The notes beneath the pieces are model-generated. The model had not been told where the DNA came from. It worked only from the letters and a program-made list of their open reading frames with translations, and searched no databases. Positions 29,310-36,751 of a DNA stretch of 64,000 nucleotides are shown here, one piece after another. Both the position numbers and the translations under genes were made by a program. Position 1 is the stretch's first letter. The number at the start of each line of letters is the position of its first letter. The stretch is from Gemmobacter caeni (lineage in GTDB: Bacteria > Pseudomonadota > Alphaproteobacteria > Rhodobacterales > Rhodobacteraceae), in NCBI RefSeq assembly GCF_003054195.1, contig NZ_QBKP01000008.1:174697-238696 (forward strand). The letters run 5' to 3'.

Positions 29310-31808
29310 TCACAGATCTAAGATTTCGGTCACATTCAAAGAATACCCGTCTCTGACGTACAGCCTTTGTCTGCCGTACTTCTTCGTTCTGATCTGATAT
29401 TTAGAGACACGCTGCCACCCCGGAACCCGGTTTATCGCAGTGCCGATCTTGACCGCAGAAGCCTGATCCAGTTCTCCGATCTTCCGACCCATCATCCCGA
29501 TCCAGATATCCGCGACGCAGGTGACGTTCCGCAGGCTTTGCGGTGCGCTCGGGTCAAGATCATCAGAACCTTCTGCCGGCCCCGTGGGCTCGTTCAGCCA
29601 CGCCTCGATCTGCCCGGAAAGGGTATCGGCCACCGTCTCGACACGCCGGCTTTCCTGAAGCTCTTTTGCCTCACGCTTCGCGTCGTCGTGCTGGAGGTAA
29701 AGGGGCAGGTTCCGCTTTTTGCACGTCCTGCGCATCTCGACATAAATTTGATAGGCTTCCGCCCAAACCTGGTCGATCACGCTTTCGAGCTTATCCGTGT
29801 CGATATCCACGTCATCAGGCAGCTGGCACTTGATCGGCCAGAAGCGACGGCCCCCGGTATGGTCCCGCAGATATTCGTCATCATTGGTGCTGCCGAGGAA
29901 GACGCATTGACGCTGGAAGATCTGCGCTCGGCGGGCATAGGCCATTCGCACCTTGTCGAACGTGGCCGAGATGAAGCCCTTGAGCACGTTGGTATCCGCC
30001 CGGCTGAAGCCCTGCAGTTCCGGTATCTCGATGATCCATGCACCCTGAATCTGCTCGACCATCTGCTGCCGGTTATGGAAGTCTCCGCTCAGCTCTGCGA
30101 ACCACATCGAGCGGCCGAGAATGCTGATGAAGGTAGACTTCCTCTTGCCCTGCAATCCTTCCAGGATCGGCACGAAATCGAACTTGTGCCCGGGTTCCAT
30201 GACGCGGGCGACTGCGCCAACAAGGATCAGCCTCGCGGCCTCCCGATGGTAGGGTGTGTCGTCGCATCCGAGGAAGTCGACAAACAGCTGATCTGCGCGC
30301 GACTGACCGTCCCATTCGAGAGACTGAAGATACGCGCGTACCGGGTGGAAGCGCATGTTGTTCGCCACGATATCCACCGCGGCTTTCATATCGCGATCGG
30401 TGACCTTGAACCCGTAACCGCCCTGACCCTTGGGCGCCTCGACGACAAGCCGAAGACCCTGATCGTGGGAATCAGTCCAGAGGTGCCCATTCACGGGGTC
30501 AGATACGCGCCAAATCTCCGAATCGAGGTTCAGGACCGGCTTCGCGCTGTCCCGTTTCTTTGACACCCTCTTGGGCTCGTTGATCAGCACCGCCTCGCTC
30601 GTGAACTCATTCAGGGCGAGGATGCCGTGGCATCGAACATCGTTCTGCAGCACGAGTTTGATGTTGTGGAGGGTCGATGTGGGTTGCCCGTCGTCATTTC
30701 TGGTCAGATAGCTGGTCCAGTTTTCGTCGATCTCGGGGGCTTTGGGTGCGATATCGGGCGGCGCTGCTGCGCCGAGCAACGACATCAGCTCGTCGTCATA
30801 GGCAGAATCAGCTACGACTGCCGGCAAGTTGCGCTGCAACCGGGCTTCGTTCGCCGCCTGAATCACAGTGCGAAAGGTGACCGGCCGAAGGTCTCCCTTG
30901 AAGGATTTCCAGACCGATTTCTGGGTCTTCGGGTCATATTTTGCCGACTGCTTTGACCATTCGCACCAGAGATCGAAGCCTTTTTGGCCACCCTGATACT
31001 GATGGTGCAGTGCTGAGCCGAGCGTGACCCAGGTATCCCGGTCCTCTACCCAGTTTTCCGGCAGATCTTGTACTGCCTTTTCGACTTCTTCGTCTGAAAT
31101 GTCGACTGGCGCGGTGCGCAGTTCGCGGATGAGGTCGTCTTCGTCATCATCGAATGGATTTTCGTCAGAAACGACCTTTGCGCCCCATTTTTCGACCGTT
31201 TCCGACGAAATTGCGTCAAAAATACCCATTTCGAGGCTGAAAAAGTCAAAAGGACGCTCCCAAACGTAGGCGAGGCCGGTATCCGGGTGGATGCTCGGGG
31301 GGATGACCGCATAGGAACCAGTGCCGAGCAGGTCGATTTCCCAGTGGTTTTTCTTCACATCCCGGTTCTTCGACGGGTCAAAAACCATCGAATATCCGTC
31401 TGATTTTGCCAGTTTTCGCTTGGAAAACGGCTTGTCGGTGACGAACCAGATGTGGCGAGAATGTCCGCCCGATCCGCTGATCACCGAGGGGAAGGTTTCC
31501 CACTGCGGAAACAGATCGGACAGGGCTTTGCGAGCCTCGTCGGCCAGATCAGCGTTGCGAATGTCCAGGTCGATGATGTGGATGAAACCGAAAGGCGTGG
31601 CCGAGGGCTGTCCGAGACGGATACCGACGTTTGATTCAGGCAGATAGGACCGTCGAAGCGCATCCAGATCAGGTCTCGGTTGCGATGACCACTCAGCCTG
31701 CCTGGGGTTTTTCCGCCTCGGCTGCAGCCACATGAGACAAGCCCCGTTCCCGATCAAACCGGAACAGGCAGACAGGACGCTCTCAAGCGTCAGGGACGTA
31801 TCCGTCAT
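29310..31808 (-). CDS. Primase-polymerase / VapE-type helicase replication protein
   Basis: 832 residues. Residues about 20-200 are a prim-pol domain (GFIHIIDLDIRN with catalytic Asp pair; SGSGGHSRHIWF; WEIDLLGTGSYAVIPPSIH). Residues about 245-320 resemble PriCT-2 (TWVTLGSALHHQYQGG). Residues about 480-740 are a VapE-family superfamily 3-like helicase with Walker A LEGLQGKRKST and Walker B WIIEIPEL, followed by FLGSTNDDEYLRD. It would prime and unwind at the phage origin. Faces away from the rest of the replication genes and is preceded by a small HTH gene. Confidence 0.85.
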   Translation of the reverse strand: MTDTSLTLESVLSACSGLIGNGACLMWLQPRRKNPRQAEWSSQPRPDLDALRRSYLPESNVGIRLGQPSATPFGFIHIIDLDIRNADLADEARKALSDLFPQWETFPSVISGSGGHSRHIWFVTDKPFSKRKLAKSDGYSMVFDPSKNRDVKKNHWEIDLLGTGSYAVIPPSIHPDTGLAYVWERPFDFFSLEMGIFDAISSETVEKWGAKVVSDENPFDDDEDDLIRELRTAPVDISDEEVEKAVQDLPENWVEDRDTWVTLGSALHHQYQGGQKGFDLWCEWSKQSAKYDPKTQKSVWKSFKGDLRPVTFRTVIQAANEARLQRNLPAVVADSAYDDELMSLLGAAAPPDIAPKAPEIDENWTSYLTRNDDGQPTSTLHNIKLVLQNDVRCHGILALNEFTSEAVLINEPKRVSKKRDSAKPVLNLDSEIWRVSDPVNGHLWTDSHDQGLRLVVEAPKGQGGYGFKVTDRDMKAAVDIVANNMRFHPVRAYLQSLEWDGQSRADQLFVDFLGCDDTPYHREAARLILVGAVARVMEPGHKFDFVPILEGLQGKRKSTFISILGRSMWFAELSGDFHNRQQMVEQIQGAWIIEIPELQGFSRADTNVLKGFISATFDKVRMAYARRAQIFQRQCVFLGSTNDDEYLRDHTGGRRFWPIKCQLPDDVDIDTDKLESVIDQVWAEAYQIYVEMRRTCKKRNLPLYLQHDDAKREAKELQESRRVETVADTLSGQIEAWLNEPTGPAEGSDDLDPSAPQSLRNVTCVADIWIGMMGRKIGELDQASAVKIGTAINRVPGWQRVSKYQIRTKKYGRQRLYVRDGYSLNVTEILDL

Positions 31809-31819
31809 TACCGTGCCCC

Positions 31820-32107
31820 TTACTTCAGGAGAAACGGTGTAAGATCAACGTCTTTCAGGGGCTTGCGCTTCGTGCCCGTGGGTTTTGCTTCTGAAAGTTC
31901 CAGCAGCTTCTTCGCGTTCGACGGCGAAACACGCTCATTGCGGAACATCTGATAGAGGGTCTGCGTTCTGCGACCCATCGCCTCAGCGAGCAGCGTCACT
32001 GAGAGGCGCCCGTACTCGTGAAACTCGGGCAGCCGCTCCGAAATCAGGGCGAACAGCGCAGTTTCCCGGTAATCGAGACCTTTAGGCTTACGCCCGGCCT
32101 TGCTCAT
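31820..32107 (-). CDS. Small HTH DNA-binding protein
   Basis: 95 residues from ATG 32107. GRLSVTLLAEAMGRRTQTLYQMFRNERVSPSNAKKLLELSE is a Cro/CI-like helix-turn-helix. It lies 11 bases before the primase-helicase gene, and a copy of the CAAAATCACG-N6-TTGA motif lies in its promoter at 32181-32162. It may repress its own operon or assist origin recognition. Confidence 0.7.
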   Translation of the reverse strand: MSKAGRKPKGLDYRETALFALISERLPEFHEYGRLSVTLLAEAMGRRTQTLYQMFRNERVSPSNAKKLLELSEAKPTGTKRKPLKDVDLTPFLLK

Positions 32108-32266
32108 GGGTGTGGTCCTTCTTGCTTGCACCGGCACACTAGCATCCCGCTGATGGCAAAATCAACCGTTTCGTGATTTTGTGCAATTTATACTTGAGGC
32201 GAGGCGGGCAATGTGTTTATGATTGGTTCATTCAAGACGACCATCAACCACCGCCAGGGGAACACT
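32108..32266. promoter_or_regulatory. Divergent promoter region with shared operator motif
   Basis: The minus strand holds CAAAATCACG-AAACGG-TTGATT (32181-32160) with TAGTGT about 18 bases beyond as a possible -10. On the plus strand TATACT at 32189-32194 may be the -10 for the rightward gene. Similar motif copies are at 13922 (minus), 22412 and 26041. Confidence 0.45.
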
Positions 32267-32797
32267 ATGCCTGCATTGGAAGACCTTACCGCTGCGCTGA
32301 CTGCGAACACCGCGGAGATCCAGCGCCTCACCGCCATCACCGAAAAGCTGCTCGCAGTCCGCACCGACGCGATCGAGACCGTGAAATCGGCTGCGGCTCC
32401 GGTCGACAAGCCCGCGACCTCGAAGAAGACCGAAAAGCCGGCTGAAACCGCTGCCGCCTCGGCCGAAGAGAAACCGCAGCCCGCTTCTGCGCCGCCGAAA
32501 ATCACCATCGACGAGCTGAACGCGATCATTTCGGGCGAGAAGAAAGCCAGCGATGACGACATGCGCGCCATGGGCGCCTTCTATGTCACCTTCGGCGGCA
32601 CCGACACCGATCCCGTTCCGCAGGACGAGGCCAAGCGCCGCATGGCGACCGTCCGCACCGAGATCCTCGCTCACCCGAAGATCAAGGCCGAGACCATGGC
32701 GACGGTGCCCGAGAACATGCGCAAGGCCGCTGCGAAGAAGATCGGTGACCTGATCGCGGCGATCTCGGCACCCGCAGCCGATCCCGACGAACTCTGA
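32267..32797 (+). CDS. Unknown protein with Ala/Lys/Pro linker
   Basis: 176 residues from ATG 32267 (AGGGGAA upstream). Short N-terminal coiled coil (LTAALTANTAEIQRLTAITEKLL), a low-complexity linker (about 45-80), and a helical C-terminal domain beginning KITIDELNAIISGEKK. Ends in acidic DPDEL. First gene of the replication module; perhaps an accessory DNA-binding protein. Confidence 0.55.
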   Translation: MPALEDLTAALTANTAEIQRLTAITEKLLAVRTDAIETVKSAAAPVDKPATSKKTEKPAETAAASAEEKPQPASAPPKITIDELNAIISGEKKASDDDMRAMGAFYVTFGGTDTDPVPQDEAKRRMATVRTEILAHPKIKAETMATVPENMRKAAAKKIGDLIAAISAPAADPDEL

Positions 32798-32821
32798 TCC
32801 AGGAATCAAGGAAAACGTGAA

Positions 32822-33031
32822 ATGCAACTTTCCGACAAGCAGCTTTCCGCACTTCGCGCCGTCCGCACGGGTGGCCTCATGCCGATCATCCACGCCGGGG
32901 CGCTGAGCGACGCCGGTCTCGTCGAGAAGCTGAAGGGCCAGCACGCCTTCGGCTCGAAGCGGGGATACTCGGCGGTCATCGCCACGCAGGCCGGCAAGGC
33001 GAGGCTCGACGCGAGCAGCGACGAACTTTGA
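32822..33031 (+). CDS. Unknown small phage protein ending SSDEL
   Basis: 69 residues. QLSDKQLSALRAVRTGGLMP, then a helix and GYSAVIATQAGKARLD; this looks like a small winged-helix fold, where GYSAVI-T is the wing. AAGGAAAACGTGAA precedes the ATG. Confidence 0.5.
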   Translation: MQLSDKQLSALRAVRTGGLMPIIHAGALSDAGLVEKLKGQHAFGSKRGYSAVIATQAGKARLDASSDEL

Positions 33032-33049
33032 TCGGCTTGAATGACTGTC

Positions 33050-33173
33050 GGTGCCTCGAAAGGGGCACCCTCAGCGATGCTCGCTCCCTGCCTTTGCTGC
33101 CTGGGGGTGGGTCAACAGAAGTCCGGCTTTCGGGGAAGTCGGTCGGATTTCAGAGCGAGCATCGCTGAGGGTG
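33050..33173 (+). promoter_or_regulatory. Structured leader: 21-bp perfect inverted repeat over a ribosome binding site
   Basis: 33066-33086 is perfectly complementary to 33153-33173 (21 bases), enclosing a 66-base loop. The 3' arm holds GAGGG (33167-33171), the ribosome binding site of the GTG start at 33178. A shorter hairpin, GGTGCC (33050-33055) with GGCACC (33064-33069), shares bases 33066-33069 with the 5' arm, so the two structures exclude each other, as in translational attenuators. Confidence 0.7.
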
Positions 33174-33177
33174 TCAG

Positions 33178-33723
33178 GTGACTGCGAAGATCGAATGGGA
33201 AAACGAAGACCTGGCCAGAAAATTCGCTGGCGAAGGCTATTCGGTCGCGGACGCAGCACGGCTCTGCAATGAGAAGTTCGATCTGTTTCGTTCGAGAGCG
33301 AGGCGGAGAGGAATAGTCTTCACGGAACGACCGGAGATGACCTTGGCGAAGCATCAGATCCGCAGCCTTGTTGAGGGAATGAAAACCGCCGAGGCTGTTG
33401 ATTTCTTGCTCAACTACATAGAACTCAATGATCGGGCACACGATCCGCACGAAGTTGCGCTTCATATCCGTGATTTTGGCCTGACTCCGAAAGAAGCGCA
33501 GCTTTTCGCAATCCTGTTCGAGAAACCTGGCAGGGTGTTTGACAAAGAGCACCTTCTGTCGCGGCTTTATCCGAACCCTGACGATTATGCGGTCAGCAAG
33601 ATCATCGACGTTTATGTCTGCAAGATCAGGAAGAAGCTGAAAGACGCATGGCATCCCGGCGAGATCAAAACGCAATGGGGACTCGGGTATTACTACGAAA
33701 AGGCGAAAGAGGATGCGCGCTAA
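33178..33723 (+). CDS. OmpR-type winged-helix regulator without receiver domain
   Basis: 181 residues, GTG start. N-terminal residues 5-45 look like a GcrA-type HTH (EDLARKFAGEGYSVADAARLC). Residues about 100-178 match the PhoB/OmpR effector domain: GLTPKEAQLFAILFEKPGRVFDKEHLLSRLYP, then SKIIDVYVCKIRKKLK and KTQWGLGYYYE. No receiver domain, so not phosphorylation-controlled. Possibly a phage transcription activator or a competitor of CtrA-type regulators. Its translation is probably controlled by the leader hairpin. Confidence 0.65.
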   Translation: MTAKIEWENEDLARKFAGEGYSVADAARLCNEKFDLFRSRARRRGIVFTERPEMTLAKHQIRSLVEGMKTAEAVDFLLNYIELNDRAHDPHEVALHIRDFGLTPKEAQLFAILFEKPGRVFDKEHLLSRLYPNPDDYAVSKIIDVYVCKIRKKLKDAWHPGEIKTQWGLGYYYEKAKEDAR

Positions 33724-34093
33724 TAAGCATTTCCTCGAACGCTGTCAGCAGCGCGGCATCACGAGAACCAATACGCAAACCCTTTATAGGGAGCTTGTTA
33801 AAGCGTGCTCTGATCCTGTGAAATATGCGGACTTCGTGGAGTTTGTTGTCCGGGGCCTGACACCGGAGGATCGCGGATTTTACCGTTTCCGGGTCGAAGA
33901 AGGCGTATTTTATGCCTTTGTGAAAGCTGACGGGACGCCTGTAACCGTGGTCGATGGTCGGCAGATCAATATGCACAAGCTGCGTGCAAAAGGGCGCCGT
34001 ATTCCGCGAGGGGCATGGGAAGAGATGGATGTTCTCGGAACATCCGTAAAGGGGAAGCGCAAGTTCTCCAAAAGGCAAAGGGGAGCAGTGTGA
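33713..34093 (+). CDS. Unknown phage protein
   Basis: 126 residues, starts inside the end of the regulator gene. KHFLERCQQRGITRTNTQTLYRELVKAC, then a beta region (FYRFRVEEGVFYAFVKADGTPVTVVDG) similar in layout to small RelE/BrnT-like or DUF4258 folds, but no catalytic set is clear. Basic C-terminus. Confidence 0.5.
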   Translation: MRANKHFLERCQQRGITRTNTQTLYRELVKACSDPVKYADFVEFVVRGLTPEDRGFYRFRVEEGVFYAFVKADGTPVTVVDGRQINMHKLRAKGRRIPRGAWEEMDVLGTSVKGKRKFSKRQRGAV

Positions 34094-34212
34094 GCGTGTT
34101 TCTGGACTTCTACACCCATTCGTTCTGGACGTGGCTCGGGCTGAATCTCGGCATCTACACCGTTTTTATCGGCATCGCGATGGTAGTTGCTGCTTTCAGG
34201 GGTGGAAAATGA
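34090..34212 (+). CDS. Small single-pass membrane protein (40 aa)
   Basis: GTG at 34090 overlapping the upstream stop (GTGA), GGGGAG 5 bases upstream. One membrane helix: WTWLGLNLGIYTVFIGIAM, then VVAAFRGGK. Stop overlaps the next ATG. Unknown function. Confidence 0.5.
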   Translation: MSVFLDFYTHSFWTWLGLNLGIYTVFIGIAMVVAAFRGGK

Positions 34213-35507
34213 GCGCGCATGCCCGTCTTTCGCCTTCGGCTTGTGCGCGTTGGTCAACCTGCACCGCGAGTGTTCGCTTCGTCGAGGAATTGACTGCACG
34301 TCGCGTGGTTCCCGCGGACGATGCGACGGAATGGGCTGCCGAGGGGACGATTGCGCATCTGGTGCGCGAGATGTGTCTTGCCGAAGGCTTTGAACCTGAC
34401 GATTTCGTCGGCGCCTGGATGTCTGCCGACGGTTTCACGTTTCAGGTGACTCAGGCGATGGCTGATTACCTGTTTGAGGGTATCCAGTGGGTGCGTGAAC
34501 AGTCTGATGAACTGTTGATCGAGAAGCGCGTTGATCTTTCCAGCTGGCTGCCGGGGCAATTCGGCACCATGGACGCCGGCTGGTTTCGGTCAGGCACGGC
34601 AATCGGTCGCGTTCTTGGGTTGTCCGACCTCAAGTTCGGCATGAACCCGGTCAGCGCCGAGGATAACGAGCAGCAGAAACTTTACATGCTCGGTCTCTGG
34701 GATGATCTCGGGCGGCCTGATTTTGACGTGGGCATAATCAATATCGACCAGCCGCGGGCGTTCGGCGGTGGTTCCGATATGCCTGAAGAAATGCAGGCCG
34801 TGATCGAGGCGAACGACAGCGACATTCCGTCGGTGGGCATGAAGTTCTGGACCATCAATCAGCCCGATCTAATCGCTTTCGGTGACCGGATCAGGAACGT
34901 CTACAACGACATTGCGACGGGCAGGACGAAATTCGCGCCGTCGATCAAGGCTTGCACCTACTGCCCGGCCCGGCAGGCGCGCTCCGCAACCGGCTACATG
35001 GGATGCCCGGCGTTCAATCAGTGGATGATGGACATTATGCTCGGTGTCGTCGATTTCCGGCGCCCTTTCGGGGAAGAGATGCCTGATCCGCGCGAACTTG
35101 ATCCGGCCAAGCGGTTCGAGATCGTTCGCAACGCGAAGACGTTCATCAAATGGCTGGGCTCACTGCATGCCGCCAGTGTCGAGGCTGCAATGTCCGGTGA
35201 ACCTGATCCCGGTTCCAAGCTGGTGATCGGACGCAAGGGATCGCGTGTCTACACGGACGACAGCAAGGCCATTCAGATCATGGTGCCAGTGCTCGGAGAC
35301 GAGGCACTGAAGCCGATGGCGCCTATCGGGATCACCGATGCGCAGAACAAACTGAAGCCTGCGCGCAATCGCGCCGGGCACCCGGGCGCTTGGGAGCGCC
35401 TGAACGAGATCGTGACGCAGGCGCCGGGCAAGCCGGTCCTGGTTCCCGATACCGATGCGAGGGAAGCCTATGTTCCTGACACGCATCAGTTTGACGATAC
35501 CTTCTGA
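34209..35507 (+). CDS. DUF2800 / Cas4-like PD-(D/E)XK nuclease
   Basis: 432 residues from ATG 34209 (ATGA overlap). HARLSPSACARWSTCTASVR at the N-terminus is the DUF2800 signature. LSDLKFGMNPVSAEDNEQQKLYMLGLW carries the D-x-K catalytic pair and QxxxY motif of RecB-like nucleases, and CTYCPARQARSAT provides cysteines as in Cas4/AddB iron-sulfur nucleases. Probably a recombination exonuclease partnered with the DUF2815 ssDNA-binding protein downstream. Ends HQFDDTF, similar to SSB tails. Confidence 0.8.
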   Translation: MSAHARLSPSACARWSTCTASVRFVEELTARRVVPADDATEWAAEGTIAHLVREMCLAEGFEPDDFVGAWMSADGFTFQVTQAMADYLFEGIQWVREQSDELLIEKRVDLSSWLPGQFGTMDAGWFRSGTAIGRVLGLSDLKFGMNPVSAEDNEQQKLYMLGLWDDLGRPDFDVGIINIDQPRAFGGGSDMPEEMQAVIEANDSDIPSVGMKFWTINQPDLIAFGDRIRNVYNDIATGRTKFAPSIKACTYCPARQARSATGYMGCPAFNQWMMDIMLGVVDFRRPFGEEMPDPRELDPAKRFEIVRNAKTFIKWLGSLHAASVEAAMSGEPDPGSKLVIGRKGSRVYTDDSKAIQIMVPVLGDEALKPMAPIGITDAQNKLKPARNRAGHPGAWERLNEIVTQAPGKPVLVPDTDAREAYVPDTHQFDDTF

Positions 35508-35519
35508 AAGGAGAAGACA

Positions 35520-35762
35520 ATGGCTTTCAAATTCAAACTCAACCACGAAGTCATCATTGAGGCGTCGGGTGAGTGCGGCGTGGTTGTCGGTCGCGCCGAA
35601 TACGCCGACGGCAAACCGCAGTATCTGATCCGCTACATGGCGGCCGACGGCCGGGCTGTCGAGCAGTGGTGGAACCAGAGCGCGCTGACGACCCTTCAGG
35701 TGCTTCAACAGCATGTGCAGGACATGGGCACGCAATCGAAAAGCGGCGGGGCGTCGGAATGA
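35520..35762 (+). CDS. Unknown small SH3/KOW-like protein
   Basis: 80 residues, AAAGGAG upstream. FKFKLNHEVIIEASGECGVVVGRAEYADGKPQYLIRYM has the turn pattern of a KOW or SH3-like barrel found in small phage proteins. The stop overlaps the Acb2-like gene start (ATGA). Confidence 0.55.
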   Translation: MAFKFKLNHEVIIEASGECGVVVGRAEYADGKPQYLIRYMAADGRAVEQWWNQSALTTLQVLQQHVQDMGTQSKSGGASE

Positions 35763-35956
35763 TCGCGGCGTCCAACCCGATCATGCGCTATTTCGAGTAT
35801 GCGCATCTTCCTCCGCAGCTGCAGGAAGTGAGCAAGCCGATAGGGGAGCTTGCCGTTCTGATGAACGACAACCTTCCCGATGGTCCCGAGAAAAGCGCCG
35901 GTCTGCGGAAGCTGCTCGAAGCCAAGGACTGCCTGGTCAGGGCTCGTCTCGGCTGA
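35759..35956 (+). CDS. Acb2-like cyclic-nucleotide sponge (Acb2/Tad1 hairpin, DUF7681)
   Basis: 65 residues from ATG 35759. The pattern RYFEYAHLPPQLQEVSKPIGELAVLM, then LPDGPEKSAGLRKLLEAKDCLVRA, is the helical hairpin of phage anti-CBASS 2 (Acb2): HLPxxLQxVSxP, LAxxM, EKxxxLRKLLEAKD. Acb2 forms hexamers that bind cyclic di- and trinucleotides and so block CBASS immunity; related domains occur in the Tad1 group against Thoeris. Family recognition is from motif memory; binding in this phage is inferred. Confidence 0.75.
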   Translation: MIAASNPIMRYFEYAHLPPQLQEVSKPIGELAVLMNDNLPDGPEKSAGLRKLLEAKDCLVRARLG

Positions 35957-36009
35957 AACCTCGAAATCAAGCAACCTGAAACCTGAAACCTGAAAAAGGA
36001 AACACGAAA

Positions 36010-36690
36010 ATGGCTACCATCGAAGAACGCAGCGACGGTCGTACCGTTCAGTTGAAACGGGTGCGGCTGTCGTTCCCCGGCTCGCTCAAGGACAAGAAAT
36101 CCACGACCAAGGATGGCAGCGGGAGACCGAAGCATACGGTCAACATCATCATGGATCCGAATGATCCCGTGGGAAAGAAGTACCACGAGGAAAACAAGGC
36201 CAAGGTCATCGCTGCGCTTCGTGCTGCTGGCGAGGCGTACAAGAAGAAGCCTGATCTCTACAAAATCCTGATGGATGACGAGCCGAAGCGCTGCTGTCTC
36301 CGCAAGGGCGAGAAGATGAAAACGGCCGATGGTCAGGTTCGTGATCACTACAAGGGTACGCTGTGGATCGCTGGCGCCGGGCCGAAGGCTGGAGACGAGC
36401 GTCCTGTGCTGAAAGGCAAAGACAAGCGGATCATCGGCTACGACGAGATCAATTCGGTCTTCTACGGCGGCGTTTACGCTGACGTTGTGGTCTCCATGTA
36501 TGGCACCGACAAGGGCGGAAGTGACGGTCTGTTCAACTCTGTCGAGGTGATCCGGTCGTGGGAAGTCGGTGATCGTTTCCCCGAAGGCGGCGGCGTGCAT
36601 GTCGACGACGACGACTTCGATGACGATGATGATGATTTCGTCGGCATGGGCGGCGGGTCCGACAGTTCCGGTTTCGACGACGAACTCTGA
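36010..36690 (+). CDS. DUF2815 phage ssDNA-binding protein
   Basis: 226 residues. VQLKRVRLSFPGSLKDKKS, then PKHTVNIIMDPNDPVGKKY and LWIAGAGPKAGDERPVLKGKD match DUF2815, an OB-fold ssDNA-binding family that accompanies DUF2800 and phage polymerases. The C-terminus is extremely acidic (HVDDDDFDDDDDDFVG) and ends FDDEL, like SSB tails that recruit partners. AAAAAGGAAA ribosome binding site. Confidence 0.8.
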   Translation: MATIEERSDGRTVQLKRVRLSFPGSLKDKKSTTKDGSGRPKHTVNIIMDPNDPVGKKYHEENKAKVIAALRAAGEAYKKKPDLYKILMDDEPKRCCLRKGEKMKTADGQVRDHYKGTLWIAGAGPKAGDERPVLKGKDKRIIGYDEINSVFYGGVYADVVVSMYGTDKGGSDGLFNSVEVIRSWEVGDRFPEGGGVHVDDDDFDDDDDDFVGMGGGSDSSGFDDEL

Positions 36691-36751
36691 CGGCATCGGC
36701 ACCGGGCGGGAAAGGTCTGCGCCCGGTGTCACTTTTTAATGGATAATCACC

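Noticed and set aside
29367..30563. 398-codon plus-strand ORF
   Set aside because: Antisense to the primase-helicase.
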